The notes: generated by a model not told the origin, from the letters alone. Counted from the first letter of the stretch, positions 18,425 to 27,748 are shown. The stretch: 47,610 bases of DNA from Nocardia tenerifensis NBRC 101015 (GCF_000308715.1 NZ_BAGH01000376.1:1-47610), one strand, 5' to 3'. Translations and numbers: made by a program.

Positions 18425-18504
18425 CACACTGTCACGATTCGAGATTGCCGAGAGCGATCGCCGCTCCCGGCGCCGATCCACGCGGCAGCTTCACGCGTGG
18501 CGGA

Positions 18505-18675
18505 CTAGCGGGATTCTTTGTGTCCCCGGTGCGTGCCGCAGTTCGGGCAGAACTTCTTCAGTTCCAGCCGATCCGGGTCGTTGCGCCGGTTCTTCTTGGT
18601 GATGTAGTTGCGGTGCTTGCACTGCTCGCAGGCCAAGGTGATCTTTGGCCGGACATCGGTGGACTTCGCGGCCAC
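18505..18675 (-). CDS. rpmG: 50S ribosomal protein L33, zinc (C+) form
   Basis: This 56-residue protein is read from GTG 18675 with GAAGGA upstream ([14 protein letters not shown]...). It keeps both zinc-binding pairs, CEQC at residues 16-19 and CPNC near 43-46, so it is the zinc-dependent C+ form of L33. The segment [20 protein letters not shown] is typical. It lies between tRNA-Met and hadAB, which is the place of rpmG2 in M. tuberculosis. Many actinobacteria carry a second, zinc-free copy elsewhere. Confidence 0.95.
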   Translation of the reverse strand: MAAKSTDVRPKITLACEQCKHRNYITKKNRRNDPDRLELKKFCPNCGTHRGHKESR

Positions 18676-18717
18676 GATATTCCTTCTTTCGGGTCAACCA
18701 GTTGGTCTGATCGGTTT

Positions 18718-18793
18718 TGGTAGCGATGGCCGGACTTGAACCGGCGACACAACGATTATGAGTCGTTTGCTCTACCGACTGAGCTACACCGCC
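18718..18793 (-). tRNA. tRNA-Met (anticodon CAT), with encoded CCA
   Basis: A 76-base gene: acceptor GGCGGTG/CATCGCT with two G-U pairs, D-arm GCTCAGTCGGTAGAGC, anticodon stem ACGACTCATAATCGT with CAT, T-arm GCCGGTTCAAGTCCGGC, discriminator A and encoded CCA. The first acceptor pair is a G-U pair and the D-arm is of the ordinary type, so this is the elongator rather than the initiator form. It lies directly before rpmG. Confidence 0.93.
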
Positions 18794-18883
18794 ACGGGGC
18801 GCATTGCTGTGGTGCCGCGCCCCGGCCCCACCAGAGTGGGAGCTAACTGCGATGCCAGGTCGGTCACCACCGGCAATCCGGCG

Positions 18884-18956
18884 AGCCCCCTAACGGAATC
18901 GAACCGTTGACCTTTTCCTTACCATGGAAACGCTCTGCCGACTGAGCTAAGGGGGC
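18884..18956 (-). tRNA. tRNA-Thr (anticodon GGT)
   Basis: A cloverleaf with acceptor GCCCCCT/AGGGGGC, anticodon loop ATGGTAA giving GGT, and T-arm AACGGTTCGATTCCGTT. CCA is not encoded. It is the middle gene of the tRNA-Tyr/Thr/Met cluster. Confidence 0.94.
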
Positions 18957-19130
18957 ATGACTACTTTCGCACCGAGTTCCGAACACTGAACCCCGGCGCG
19001 GCGAAGTCTTGAACGAGGTTACACACTCACCGGTCCCTCTACCAAACCGGGTGGTCAGAGGCCCTTTCCGAGGCGTGTCGACGCGGCGGGGGCGCAGTCG
19101 CACGGGAGCACAAGACCCCGTACAGCACGA

Positions 19131-19164
19131 AACCCCCGGGGATCTGAGTCGATCCACGGGGGTT
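19131..19164 (-). terminator. Hairpin after tRNA-Tyr
   Basis: AACCCCCG and CGGGGGTT form an 8-base stem 6 bases beyond the tRNA-Tyr 3' end, followed by TCGTGC on the minus strand. It probably ends the tRNA-Tyr transcript or helps processing. Confidence 0.5.
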
Positions 19165-19169
19165 CCGGG

Positions 19170-19252
19170 TGGCAGATGTAGGATTCGAACCTACGTAGGC
19201 TTTCGCCGACGGATTTACAGTCCGCTCCCATTGGCCGCTCGGGCAATCTGCC
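19170..19252 (-). tRNA. tRNA-Tyr (anticodon GTA), long variable arm
   Basis: This 83-base class II tRNA has acceptor GGCAGAT/ATCTGCC, anticodon loop CTGTAAA giving GTA, a variable arm (CGGCGAAAGCCTAC) and T-arm GTAGGTTCGAATCCTAC, with discriminator A. CCA is not encoded. Confidence 0.94.
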
Positions 19253-19420
19253 GTCGCGCTCTCGGCGCGAGAAGCAGAATACATCCACCCCCCGCCCCGA
19301 TTGCAAACCGGCTGGCCATCGGCCGTGCGTCGGGACTACGGTCACGCTCCGGGGTACAACTAACGGGGACCGATCAACCGGTCGAGCGAGCCCGTTGGAC
19401 CGTCAGGACAGGAGCGAAGT

Positions 19421-19912
19421 GTGGCCGATTCGTCATTCGATGTCGTCAGCAAGGTCGAACGTCAGGAGGTCGACAACGCGCTGCATCAGGCGGAGAAGGA
19501 GCTGACCACCCGCTACGACTTCCGCGGCACCGGCGCGAGCATCGAGTGGTCCGGCGAGGACAAGATCGTGCTGACGGCCGAGGCCGAGGAGCGGGTCAAG
19601 GCGGCGCTGGAGGTGTTCAAGGAGAAGCTGATTCGCCGCGACATCTCGCTCAAGGCGTTCGACGCGGGCGAGCCGGTCGCCTCGGGCAAGACCTACAAGA
19701 TCACCGGAACGCTGGTGCAGGGCATCGACACCGAGCATGCGAAGAAGATCACCAAGAAGATCCGCGACGAGGGCCCCAAGGGCGTGAAGGCGCAGATCCA
19801 GGGCGATGAGCTGCGGGTGAGCAGCAAGAAGCGCGATGATCTGCAGGCCGTGATCTCGCTGCTGAAGGGCGAGGACTTCGGCATCGCCCTGCAGTTCGTC
19901 AACTACCGGTAG
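19421..19912 (+). CDS. YajQ family cyclic-di-GMP/nucleotide-binding protein
   Basis: This 163-residue protein has the full YajQ family length. Conserved parts are [21 protein letters not shown] at the N-terminus, [13 protein letters not shown], and the C-terminal [20 protein letters not shown]...ALQFVNYR. YajQ proteins have two ferredoxin-like folds and bind nucleotides; in Xanthomonas a homologue is a c-di-GMP effector. The role in actinobacteria is not established. GTG start with GGAG six bases upstream. It converges with htpX, the stops six bases apart. In M. tuberculosis the orthologue also lies near htpX. Confidence 0.93.
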   Translation: MADSSFDVVSKVERQEVDNALHQAEKELTTRYDFRGTGASIEWSGEDKIVLTAEAEERVKAALEVFKEKLIRRDISLKAFDAGEPVASGKTYKITGTLVQGIDTEHAKKITKKIRDEGPKGVKAQIQGDELRVSSKKRDDLQAVISLLKGEDFGIALQFVNYR

Positions 19913-19918
19913 CGCGCC

Positions 19919-20800
19919 TCAGTAGCGCCTCGGCCCGCCTGCCATCTCCTCGAGCCGGGCGATGCGCTCGGCCATCGGCGGGTGCGTGGAGAACCAGCGC
20001 GCGGCCCGCTCGCCCGCCCGGAACGGGTTGGCGATCATCAGATGTGATTGCGCGGTCAGCTGCGGCTCGGGCGGCAAGGGCGCGGCTTGCACGCCGCGCT
20101 CCAGCTTGCGCAGGGCCGAGGCGAGGGCGAGCGGGTCGCCGGTGAGTTCGGCGCCGGACTGATCCGCCTGGTACTCGCGCGAACGCGAGACGGCCAGCTT
20201 GATCAGGCTCGCGGCGATCGGGCCGAGCAGCGAGACGAGCAGCACGCCGAGCATGTTCGGGCCCTCACCGTTGCGGTTGCCGCCGAAGGCCGAGGCGAAG
20301 AAGGCCAGGTTGGCCAGGCCGGAGATGACCGCGGCGAGCGCGCCGGCGACCGAGGAGATGAGGATGTCGCGGTTGTAGACGTGCGACAGTTCGTGGCCGA
20401 GGACGGCGCGCAGCTCCCGCTCGTCGAGGATCGACAGGATGCCGCTGGTGCAGCAGACCGCGGCGTGACGCGGATTCCGCCCGGTGGCGAAGGCGTTGGG
20501 CGCGTTGGTCGGGCTGATGTAGAGCCGAGGCATCGGCTGGCGCGCGGTGGTCGCCAGCTCACGCACGATCCGGTAGATGACCGGCGCCTCCAGCTCGCTG
20601 ACCGGCTGCGCGTGCATGGCCCGCAGCGCGAGCTTGTCGCTGTTGAAGTACGCGTAGGCGTTCATGCCGACGGCGAGCAGGATGGCGATGATCAGGATCG
20701 TCGGGCTGCGGAACAGCGCACCGGCGACCACGATCAGCGCCGAGAGGCCGACCATCAACCCGAACGTCTTCAGCCCGTTCGCGTAGCCGTGCGTGTGCAT
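19919..20800 (-). CDS. htpX: Membrane zinc metalloprotease HtpX
   Basis: This 293-residue M48 peptidase performs quality control of membrane proteins. Two N-terminal membrane helices are at about 13-30 and 33-51. The zinc site HELSH is at 136-140, with the third ligand in [13 protein letters not shown]. Another hydrophobic hairpin (about 147-195) follows the active site. The C-terminus has the family motif [21 protein letters not shown] inverted repeat lies 34-50 bases upstream. It neighbours grcC1, as in M. tuberculosis. Confidence 0.95.
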   Translation of the reverse strand: MHTHGYANGLKTFGLMVGLSALIVVAGALFRSPTILIIAILLAVGMNAYAYFNSDKLALRAMHAQPVSELEAPVIYRIVRELATTARQPMPRLYISPTNAPNAFATGRNPRHAAVCCTSGILSILDERELRAVLGHELSHVYNRDILISSVAGALAAVISGLANLAFFASAFGGNRNGEGPNMLGVLLVSLLGPIAASLIKLAVSRSREYQADQSGAELTGDPLALASALRKLERGVQAAPLPPEPQLTAQSHLMIANPFRAGERAARWFSTHPPMAERIARLEEMAGGPRRY

Positions 20801-20833
20801 AGGACTCCTTTGCCCACTCCCCGATCGTCGAGT

Positions 20834-20850
20834 GTTGACAACAGGTCAAC
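20834..20850. promoter_or_regulatory. Inverted repeat in the htpX promoter region
   Basis: GTTGAC and GTCAAC are perfect arms separated by AACAG, 34-50 bases before the htpX start. On the minus strand it contains TTGACC, a possible -35 box, so a bound factor could control htpX. No good -10 was found. Confidence 0.4.
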
Positions 20851-20882
20851 GATAGGAGCCCGTGCCGAAGTTCCTGCTGAAC

Positions 20883-21905
20883 TCAGCCGACACGCTCGAT
20901 CGTGTACCGGACCAGGTGCTCGAGGGCGTCGTTGGCCGGGCAGGCGGGCAGCGCGGAGAGTTCGGCGTGCGCGAGGTCGGCGTAACCCTGCAGCTTCTCC
21001 TTGGCCAGCACCATGCCGCGCGAGCGCGACAGCAGGTCCAGCGCCTCGTCGACCTCAGCGTCGGTCTGCAGCGGGTTGGCGAGCAGCTTGCGCAGGCGGT
21101 CGCCTTCGGCGCCCTCGTCGCGCAGCGCGTACAGCACCGGCAGCGTGTGCACGCCCTCGCGCAGATCGGTGCCGGGCGTCTTGCCGGATTGCTCTGCGGC
21201 AGAGGAGATGTCGATGATGTCGTCGGAGATCTGGAAGGCGGTGCCGACCGCGTCGCCGAGGCGGGCCAGCCGCTCGACGTGCTCGGCGCCCGCGCCGGAG
21301 AAGGTGCCGCCGAAGCGACCGGCGGCCGCGATCAGCGAGCCGGTCTTCTCCCAGACGACGCGCAGGTAGTGCTCGACCGGGTCCTGGGATTCGCGCGCGC
21401 CCATGGTCTCGCGCATCTGGCCGGTGACCAGTTCGGCGAAGGTCTCGGCGATGATGCGCACGGCGTCGGGGCCGAGGGTGGAGGTGAGCCGGGAGGCGTG
21501 GGCGAACAGATAGTCCCCGGCGAGGATCGCGATGTTGTTGCCCCAGCGGGCATTCACGCTCGGCGCGCCGCGACGCATGGACGCCTCGTCCATCACGTCG
21601 TCGTGGTACAGCGTGGCCAGGTGCACGAGTTCGACGACGGTGCCCGCCGTGATCAGCGCGGGATCGGTCGGGCGCGGGCCGAGCTGGCCGGTGAGGATGG
21701 TGAACAGCGGCCGGAACCGCTTGCCGCCGGCCTTGGCCAGGTGCAGCGCCGCCTCCTGCAGGAAGTCCTCCCCGTCGGACAGCTCGGCGACCAGGAGCTT
21801 CTCGACCTCTTCCAGGCCGTTGCGCACGGTCGCCGCGAGCTCGACGTCGACGAGGTCGACCCCGGCCACCACCGTGCTCTCGTCCTTCACAGCCGATGTG
21901 CTCAT
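20883..21905 (-). CDS. grcC1: Polyprenyl (heptaprenyl-type) diphosphate synthase
   Basis: This 340-residue trans-prenyl diphosphate synthase makes the long isoprenoid tail, most likely for menaquinone given its neighbours. The first Asp-rich motif is DDVMD at 102-106 and the second is DDIID at 228-232. GGKRFRP near 60 and the KTGSLIAAAGRFGG helix are also typical. The ATG start at 21905 has GGAG five bases upstream; a GTG ten codons earlier is in frame but has no site. It is divergent from menJ and adjacent to htpX, in the order of M. tuberculosis htpX-grcC1-menJ. Chain length cannot be read with certainty. Confidence 0.92.
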   Translation of the reverse strand: MSTSAVKDESTVVAGVDLVDVELAATVRNGLEEVEKLLVAELSDGEDFLQEAALHLAKAGGKRFRPLFTILTGQLGPRPTDPALITAGTVVELVHLATLYHDDVMDEASMRRGAPSVNARWGNNIAILAGDYLFAHASRLTSTLGPDAVRIIAETFAELVTGQMRETMGARESQDPVEHYLRVVWEKTGSLIAAAGRFGGTFSGAGAEHVERLARLGDAVGTAFQISDDIIDISSAAEQSGKTPGTDLREGVHTLPVLYALRDEGAEGDRLRKLLANPLQTDAEVDEALDLLSRSRGMVLAKEKLQGYADLAHAELSALPACPANDALEHLVRYTIERVG

Positions 21906-22089
21906 TTCTTCTCCCACCGATCCGTCCGACCCCACGATAGAGAACCTAGCGTGTCCCCGGCCGATGGCCCATGAACACCATCACTATGCGGTGTATCAGA
22001 CACTTTCGCACATCACCGCCCGCGCGCCACGCCGTGACCGCGCGCCGTGACGCGCCCGCCGTCGACACCGGCGAGATCATCCTGCGAGT

Positions 22090-23364
22090 ATGGGGGCCAT
22101 GGGTTCACCGGAAGTCACCCCCGCGGGCGGGGACGCGCTGCCAGCCAGGGCCGAGGTGCTCGTCGTCGGCGCGGGTCCGGCCGGATCGGCTTCGGCGGCG
22201 TGGGCCGCGCGCGCCGGGTGCGACGTGGTGCTGCTCGACTCCGCCGTCTTCCCCAGGGACAAGACCTGCGGCGATGGGCTGACCCCGCGCGCGACGGCCG
22301 AACTGGAGCACCTCGGTCTCGGCGACTGGCTGCGCGCGCACACGGTCAACCACGGCCTGCGGATGACCGGTTTCGGCGGCGAGGCGCTGCTGCCGTGGCC
22401 CGGCGGATCCTTTCCGACGTATGGAAGTGCCGTTCCCCGAACCGAACTCGACGACAAGCTGCGCGAGACCGCGATGAAGTCCGGCGCGCGGATGATCGAC
22501 GGCACCAAGGTGGTCGACGTCACCCGCGACGGCGACCGGGTCACCGGTGTGACGGTGCGGACAGCGACGGGCACGCACGCCATCGAGTGCGCGACGCTCG
22601 TCGTCGCCGACGGTGTCCGCTCGCCGATCGGGCGGCTGCTCGGGCGCACCTGGCATCGGCAGTACGCGTACGGCACGGCGGCGCGCGCCTACATCAAGTC
22701 AGCCCGCAGCGACGACCAGTGGATCACCTCGCATCTGGAACTGCGCGACGCCGAGGGCGCGCTGGTGCCCGGCTACGGCTGGGTGTTCCCGCTCGGCAAC
22801 GGCGAGGTCAATATCGGGGTCGGCTCGCTGGCCACCGAGCGGCGTCCCTCGCATATCGCGCTGAAGCCGCTGCTCGAGCACTACACGAAGCTGCGCTTCG
22901 ACGAATGGGAGTTCGAAGGCTCGCTGCGCGCGGTGGCCTCGGCACTGCTGCCGATGGGCGGCGCGGTGTCGAATGTGGCGGGGCGCAACTGGGTGCTGGT
23001 CGGCGACGCCGCGGGCTGCGTGAACCCGTTGAACGGCGAGGGCATCGACTACGGCCTGGAGGGCGGGCACATGCTGGCCGGGCTGCTCGACGAGCCGGAC
23101 CTCACGCGCGTCTGGCCGGAGTTGCTGCGCGCGAAGTACGGCCGCACCTTCTCGGTGGCGCGGCGCATCGCCGGGCTGGCCACCCATCCGCGCATGGTGC
23201 CGATCGGCGGCCCGCCGGTGATGCGGTCGAAATACCTGCAGCGCACCGCGGTTCGGGTGATGGGCAACCTGGTCACCGACGAGGACGTCGACCTGACCGC
23301 GCGGGCCTGGCGCGCGGCAGGCCGGATGTCGATGCGCGCCGACGACCTTCCCCCCTTCGCCTGA
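22090..23364 (+). CDS. menJ: Menaquinone reductase MenJ (geranylgeranyl reductase family)
   Basis: This 424-residue flavoprotein saturates one isoprene double bond (beta position) of the menaquinone tail in mycobacteria. The FAD-binding GxGxxG is VGAGPAGSASAAWAARAG at about 26-43. The family motif CGDGLTPRA follows near 60-68 and the second FAD motif GDAAGCVNPLNGEGIDYG near 302-319. The start could also be the ATG three codons later. Its place beside grcC1 and near menG supports menaquinone tailoring over chlorophyll-type reductases. Confidence 0.9.
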   Translation: MGAMGSPEVTPAGGDALPARAEVLVVGAGPAGSASAAWAARAGCDVVLLDSAVFPRDKTCGDGLTPRATAELEHLGLGDWLRAHTVNHGLRMTGFGGEALLPWPGGSFPTYGSAVPRTELDDKLRETAMKSGARMIDGTKVVDVTRDGDRVTGVTVRTATGTHAIECATLVVADGVRSPIGRLLGRTWHRQYAYGTAARAYIKSARSDDQWITSHLELRDAEGALVPGYGWVFPLGNGEVNIGVGSLATERRPSHIALKPLLEHYTKLRFDEWEFEGSLRAVASALLPMGGAVSNVAGRNWVLVGDAAGCVNPLNGEGIDYGLEGGHMLAGLLDEPDLTRVWPELLRAKYGRTFSVARRIAGLATHPRMVPIGGPPVMRSKYLQRTAVRVMGNLVTDEDVDLTARAWRAAGRMSMRADDLPPFA

Positions 23365-23455
23365 GGGCGCGGACCTGCGGTTTCAGCGTGCCGAGGCGGT
23401 AAGGGCACCGGTAGGCTGAGCCCTGCCTTGCCCACGCGACGACAGGTGCACAGCC

Positions 23456-23929
23456 ATGGGCGGACGACCCGCGGGTGGACTGCCCGCGCTGTATTTGCTG
23501 CCGCATCTGCGGCGGGCGCGCGACCTGGCGGATCGGCGGTACGCCGACCCGCTCCGGCTCGATGAATTGGCCGCCGCCGCAGGGGTTTCCAAGTATCACT
23601 TCCTGCGCGCGTTCGCCGCGGTGTACGGGCTGACGCCGGCCGCGTACCTGGCGGAGCGGCGGATCGAGCGGGCACAGGATCTGCTGCGCTCGTCCAATGT
23701 GACGGTCACCGAGGTGTGCATGCTGGTCGGTTACAGCAGCCTCGGCTCGTTCAGCAGCAAGTTTCGGCAGCTGGTCGGGGTGACGCCCTCGGAGTATCAG
23801 GCCAAGTTCGCCGACGGGGCGCCGCGCATTCCAGGGTGCTATGTGTTCATGCACGGCCTCAGCGACCGCAAGCCCGGCTGGCGTGATCGCGCAATTTCGG
23901 AGAAGCCACGCGCCACCGGCCGCCCATAG
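23456..23929 (+). CDS. AraC family transcriptional regulator, DNA-binding domain only
   Basis: This 157-residue protein is little more than the two helix-turn-helix motifs of the AraC/XylS family: LRLDELAAAAGVSKYHFLRAFAAVYGLTPAAYL, then the second helix pair with VTEVCMLVGYSSLGSFSSKFRQLVGVTPSEYQ. There is no large N-terminal sensing domain. A short C-terminal tail follows. It stops nine bases before the VOC gene, so it most likely controls and is co-transcribed with it; AraC-VOC pairs of this kind are common in actinobacteria. Confidence 0.88.
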   Translation: MGGRPAGGLPALYLLPHLRRARDLADRRYADPLRLDELAAAAGVSKYHFLRAFAAVYGLTPAAYLAERRIERAQDLLRSSNVTVTEVCMLVGYSSLGSFSSKFRQLVGVTPSEYQAKFADGAPRIPGCYVFMHGLSDRKPGWRDRAISEKPRATGRP

Positions 23930-23938
23930 CCTGGTCGC

Positions 23939-24376
23939 ATGACAACGATCACGAACGTCTCGCTGGTCACCGTGTACGTCACCGACCAGGACGAAGCGAA
24001 GCAGTGGTACATCGACAAGCTCGGTTTCGTCGAGGTCTCCGATATCACCATGGGCGACAACGGGTTTCGCTGGCTCACCGTCGCCCACCCGGCGCACCCC
24101 GAGCTGGAGGTGACACTGATGGTGCCCGGCCCGCCGCTGGACGACAATCTGGCCGACGCCATCCGGCGCGCGCTGGCGAACGGCACGCACGGCGCGCTCG
24201 GCCTGCGCACCGAGAACTGCCAGAAGGCCTTCGAGGAGCTCACCGCGAAAGGCGTCGAGTTCGTTCAGCCGCCCGCCGAGCGGCCCTACGGCACTGAGGC
24301 GATCATCCGGGACAACTCCGGGAACTGGCTGGTGCTGGTGGAGCAGAAGGAGTACTCCGCCACGGATTTCGCGTAA
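23939..24376 (+). CDS. VOC (glyoxalase/bleomycin-resistance fold) family protein
   Basis: This 145-residue protein has two beta-alpha-beta-beta-beta modules. The N-terminus is VSLVTVYVTDQDEAKQWYIDKLGFVEVSD, and LEVTLMVPGPP and the C-terminal GTEAIIRDNSGNWLVLVEQKE complete the metal-site strands, with conserved Glu residues. Members include lyases, dioxygenases and drug-binding proteins, and the substrate is unknown. It forms an operon with the preceding AraC regulator and ends at a strong terminator. Confidence 0.88.
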   Translation: MTTITNVSLVTVYVTDQDEAKQWYIDKLGFVEVSDITMGDNGFRWLTVAHPAHPELEVTLMVPGPPLDDNLADAIRRALANGTHGALGLRTENCQKAFEELTAKGVEFVQPPAERPYGTEAIIRDNSGNWLVLVEQKEYSATDFA

Positions 24377-24382
24377 GACGAA

Positions 24383-24416
24383 CCCCGTCGTCCCGGCACG
24401 GGCCGGAACGACGGGG
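24383..24416. terminator. Bidirectional terminator between convergent genes
   Basis: CCCCGTCGTCCCGG pairs with CCGGAACGACGGGG (one mismatch) around a six-base loop, between the VOC stop (24376) and the DUF2505 gene stop (24425). Confidence 0.65.
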
Positions 24417-24424
24417 GCGGCGGG

Positions 24425-24931
24425 TCAGGCGGTCGCCTGCGCGGCGACCCACTCCTCGACGAACGCGCGCTCGCTGTTGAGCACGCGATGATGCAGCTGT
24501 TCCGCGAGCGGTTCGATGGCGCCGCCGACCACCGGCACCTTGACCTGCACGGTGCCGACCACCTCGATCTCGGAGCCCTCCGCGGTCGAGCGCATCTCGT
24601 AGGTGCCCGACATCTCGGTGGCGATGCCGGTGGTCGCGCCCTCGAAGGTGCCCTTGGCGACCTCGCCGGTGAGCTCGCGCCAGTTGTCGGTACGCGAGAG
24701 CGTGAGCGGGCTCTTGAGCACCTTGCTCACGACGCTGGGAATCTTGTCCTCGGAAGCCTTTTCGGTCATGTGGATGCGGATGGTGCCCGCACCGTCGGGA
24801 TGGGAGAGGTCGAGGGTCGCGGTCTCGGCGTCGGCGAAGCGCGCCTGCCAGACCTTGTCGTCGGTGAGTGCCCGGTGAAGATCTTCGACCGGGACGGCAT
24901 AAGGCACGGTGAAGCTGAATTTTCGGGACAT
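24425..24931 (-). CDS. DUF2505 family protein (SRPBCC-like lipid-binding fold)
   Basis: This 168-residue protein starts at ATG 24931 (MSRKFSFTVPYAVPVEDL). An open extension upstream lies over the divergent gene and is not used. Features of the DUF2505/polyketide-cyclase-like fold are the starting strand, the helix DLHRALTDDKVWQARFAD, the alternating strands in the middle, and the long C-terminal helix LHHRVLNSERAFVEEW. The fold suggests a hydrophobic ligand pocket. Function is unknown. It is divergent from the DUF3592 gene. Confidence 0.8.
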   Translation of the reverse strand: MSRKFSFTVPYAVPVEDLHRALTDDKVWQARFADAETATLDLSHPDGAGTIRIHMTEKASEDKIPSVVSKVLKSPLTLSRTDNWRELTGEVAKGTFEGATTGIATEMSGTYEMRSTAEGSEIEVVGTVQVKVPVVGGAIEPLAEQLHHRVLNSERAFVEEWVAAQATA

Positions 24932-24970
24932 GCGCGACACCGTAGCCGAGCCGGTCGGTAGCCTGTTGCA

Positions 24971-25423
24971 GTGTTGGAAACCACGCAGTCTGATCGACGC
25001 TCGATCCGCCTGCGGCGGGCCGGGATCGGCGTGCTCACCGCCGCGACGGTGGTCAGCGTGCTGGTCGTGCTGCTGGTGCTGGCCGCGTGGCGCAACGACT
25101 ATCTGATCAGCTCGGACAAGGGTGTGACCAGCGCCGAGGTGCTCTCGGCCGGCCGCCTGCGCTCGGCGGTCATGTACGTCACCCCGGACGGCGAGACGCA
25201 CAATCCGAAGGTCGGCGTGCTGTACCCGACCAATCTCACTGCGGGCGAACGCATCCGGGTGGAGTACAACCGCGAGGACCCCGACCTGGTGCGAGTGGAG
25301 GGCCGCGACGTGCGCGTCGCCATTCCCCCCGCGCTGTCGGTGATCGTGGTGGTGTGGCTGGTCGCCCTGCCGACCCTGTGGCTGCTGGCCCGGCTACGCG
25401 GACGACGACCGCGACCGAGCTGA
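24971..25423 (+). CDS. DUF3592 domain membrane protein
   Basis: This 150-residue protein has two membrane helices: about residues 17-38 ([20 protein letters not shown]) and about 118-140 ([19 protein letters not shown]). Between them is an extracytoplasmic domain with the DUF3592 pattern [19 protein letters not shown] and DLVRVEG. It starts with GTG 24971. A protein of this kind precedes mgtA and menG in M. tuberculosis (Rv0556), so the neighbourhood is conserved. Function is unknown. Confidence 0.82.
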   Translation: MLETTQSDRRSIRLRRAGIGVLTAATVVSVLVVLLVLAAWRNDYLISSDKGVTSAEVLSAGRLRSAVMYVTPDGETHNPKVGVLYPTNLTAGERIRVEYNREDPDLVRVEGRDVRVAIPPALSVIVVVWLVALPTLWLLARLRGRRPRPS

Positions 25424-25743
25424 ATCAGCGCGCCCACAGCGGCGACATCCGGCTACCGTCGGGCAGGACGGCCTCGAAGCCCGCCGTATCGCGACGAACG
25501 CCTCGTCCGTCCGTCGTTGGGGTTGCCGACCACGATCGGGCCGCCCCCGGGACGACGAGCGCACGGCAAGGAAGCGGTGGCCGTGCTGCGCCCCCTTGCT
25601 CGGCGCCACCGAGCAGGGCGTGGCCGATCCGCGGTACCACGCGTGCGGCATGTGACGGCGCGGTCCGAGGAGTTCGCTCGATCTTCAGGTCCGCTTCACG
25701 CTGGTGTGGGGGCCCGGCGCGGTGCGGACGCCACGCTGAGGGG
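25424..25743. other. 320-base gap with no supported gene
   Basis: No convincing gene is present. The minus strand carries an open frame across most of it (25425-25799), ending in a stretch that reads like a normal protein tail ([19 protein letters not shown]), but it overlaps the start of mgtA, has no ribosome site and no recognisable domain. It may be a decayed gene. Confidence 0.4.
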
Positions 25744-26883
25744 GTGCGTGTAGCGATCGTCGCGGAGTCGTTTCTGCCGAATATGAACGGCGTCGTCAAC
25801 TCGGTGCTCCGGGTGGTCGATCACCTGGACCGGCACGGCCACGACGCGGTGATCATCGCCCCGGACACCCCGCGCGGTCTGCCGCCCGCCGCGCGCTGGC
25901 ACGAGCGGTTCCGGGTGCACCGGGTGCCCGCGGTGATGGTGCCCAAGATCAGTTCGCTGCCGGTGGGGCTGCCGCAGCCCGGGATCGTCTCGGCCATCGA
26001 GAATTTCGACGCGGACGTGGTGCATCTGGCATCGCCGTTCCTGCTCGGCGCGGGCGGCCTGGCCGCGGCCGTGCGGCTGGACCTGCCGACGGTCGCGGTG
26101 TATCAGACCGACGTCGCCGGGTTCGCCAAGAGTTACGGGCTCGCGCTGGCCAGCCGGGCCGCGTGGGCCTGGACCCGGCGCATCCACGAGGGCGCGACCA
26201 GGACGCTGGCCCCGTCGCGGGCGGCGGCGGAAGACCTTGCGCAGCATGGCATTCCGCGCGTACACCGGTGGGGTCGCGGCGTGGACATCGACCGGTTCAA
26301 CCCGGCCGCGCGACGCACCGCCTTGCGCGACTCCTGGCTCGACGGCGACAAACTGGTGGTCGGCTTCGTCGGCCGGCTCGCGCCGGAGAAGCATGTCGAG
26401 CGGCTCGCGGTGCTCGGCGACGATCCGGACATCCAATTGGTGATCGTCGGGGACGGGCCGGAGCGGAATCGGCTCGCGCGGATGATGCCGCGCGCCGTCT
26501 TCACCGGCGAGCTCGGCGGGGACGCCCTGGCCCAGGCCTACGCGAGCCTGGACGTGATGGTGCACGCCGGCGAGCACGAGACCTTCTGCCAGGGCGTGCA
26601 GGAGGCGCTGGCTTGCGGCGTCCCGGTGATCGGGCCCGACGCGGGCGGCCCGCGCGACCTGATCGCGCACTGCCGCAACGGATATCTGCTTCCGGTCGAT
26701 CGTTTCACCGAGCTGCTGCCGAGTGCCGTCGCGGCGCTGCACGATCCGGTGCTGCGGGTCCGATTCGCCGGTGCGGCACGCAAATCCGTGCTGCACCGCA
26801 CCTGGCCCGCCGTCTGCACGGAGTTGATGGGTCACTACGCCGACGTGACGGGTCACCGAATGCGGCTACCACACACGGCCTGA
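25744..26883 (+). CDS. mgtA: GDP-mannose-dependent alpha-mannosyltransferase MgtA (GT4)
   Basis: This 379-residue GT-B glycosyltransferase starts at GTG 25744 with GAGG just upstream. The N-terminal domain shows [22 protein letters not shown], and the donor-binding half has [28 protein letters not shown] and the E-x7-E motif [29 protein letters not shown]. tuberculosis MgtA (378 residues) transfers mannose to glucuronosyl-diacylglycerol to form the anchor lipid of LM-B-type lipoglycans, and was earlier also called PimB. The match in length and place before menG supports the assignment. A frame open far upstream of the GTG is not coding. Confidence 0.9.
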   Translation: MRVAIVAESFLPNMNGVVNSVLRVVDHLDRHGHDAVIIAPDTPRGLPPAARWHERFRVHRVPAVMVPKISSLPVGLPQPGIVSAIENFDADVVHLASPFLLGAGGLAAAVRLDLPTVAVYQTDVAGFAKSYGLALASRAAWAWTRRIHEGATRTLAPSRAAAEDLAQHGIPRVHRWGRGVDIDRFNPAARRTALRDSWLDGDKLVVGFVGRLAPEKHVERLAVLGDDPDIQLVIVGDGPERNRLARMMPRAVFTGELGGDALAQAYASLDVMVHAGEHETFCQGVQEALACGVPVIGPDAGGPRDLIAHCRNGYLLPVDRFTELLPSAVAALHDPVLRVRFAGAARKSVLHRTWPAVCTELMGHYADVTGHRMRLPHTA

Positions 26884-27013
26884 TTCGCCATCCCGGAGCC
26901 GCCGAGCGAAACGTGACGACTGGTCTCGTGAGAACATGGGTGACTCGTCGGGTACGCCCACCATCGGCGCGCACCGGACGCAGGACCTGCACGCAAACCA
27001 GGAGGCACCCGAC

Positions 27014-27730
27014 TTGAATGGCCTGAACACGCGCAGCGGCGGATCAGTCAGGGCCTCGTTGGACAAGCAGCCGCACGAGGTCGCGACGATGTTCGACGGC
27101 GTCGCGCGCCGGTACGACCTGACCAATACGGTGATCTCCGCCGGCCAGGACCGCTACTGGCGCTGGGCGGTGCGCAAGGCGCTCGCGCCGCGGCCCGGCG
27201 AGCGGGTGCTCGATCTCGCGGCGGGCACCGGGGTGTCCACGCTCGATCTGGCGAAGTCCGGCGCGTGGTGCCTGGCCGCCGACTTCTCGCAGGGCATGCT
27301 CGCCGCGGGCAGGCACCGCAGGGTGCCGATGGTGGCGGCCGACGCGATGGCTCTGCCGTTCGCCGACGAGTCCTTCGACGCGGTGACCATCTCCTACGGG
27401 CTGCGCAACATCACCGACCCGGAGGCCGCGCTGCGCGAGATGCTGCGGGTCACCAAGCCGGGCGGGCGGCTGGTCATCGCCGAGTTCTCCACGCCGATCG
27501 TGCCGGGGTTCCGCACGCTGTACATGGAGTACCTGATGAAGGCGCTGCCGAAGGTGGCGCGCGCGGTCAGCAGCAACCCGGACGCGTACGTCTACCTCGC
27601 GGAGTCGATCCGGGCGTGGCCGAACCAGCGGCAGCTGGCCTTGCGCATCGCGGGCAGCGGGTGGTCGTCGGTGAAATGGCGCAACCTGACCGGCGGGATC
27701 GTGGCGCTGCACCGCGCGTACAAGCTCTGA
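27014..27730 (+). CDS. menG: Demethylmenaquinone methyltransferase (MenG/UbiE)
   Basis: This SAM-dependent methyltransferase catalyses the last ring methylation of menaquinone. TTG 27014 is chosen as start because GGAGG lies eight bases upstream and the 238-residue product then matches the mycobacterial length; ATG 26936 would add 26 unrelated residues. Motifs are [29 protein letters not shown] near the start, SAM-binding [16 protein letters not shown], and [24 protein letters not shown]. The C-terminal [17 protein letters not shown] is the UbiE end signature. It follows mgtA, as in M. tuberculosis. Confidence 0.93.
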   Translation: MNGLNTRSGGSVRASLDKQPHEVATMFDGVARRYDLTNTVISAGQDRYWRWAVRKALAPRPGERVLDLAAGTGVSTLDLAKSGAWCLAADFSQGMLAAGRHRRVPMVAADAMALPFADESFDAVTISYGLRNITDPEAALREMLRVTKPGGRLVIAEFSTPIVPGFRTLYMEYLMKALPKVARAVSSNPDAYVYLAESIRAWPNQRQLALRIAGSGWSSVKWRNLTGGIVALHRAYKL

Positions 27731-27748
27731 GCCGCGATCCGCGTCACA

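Noticed and set aside
19371..19420. Another MIRU-like copy before yajQ (GAGCGAGCCCGTTGG, GGAGCGAAGTG)
   Set aside because: Only short fragments match and there is no open mini-ORF or GTGA overlap; probably a chance similarity.
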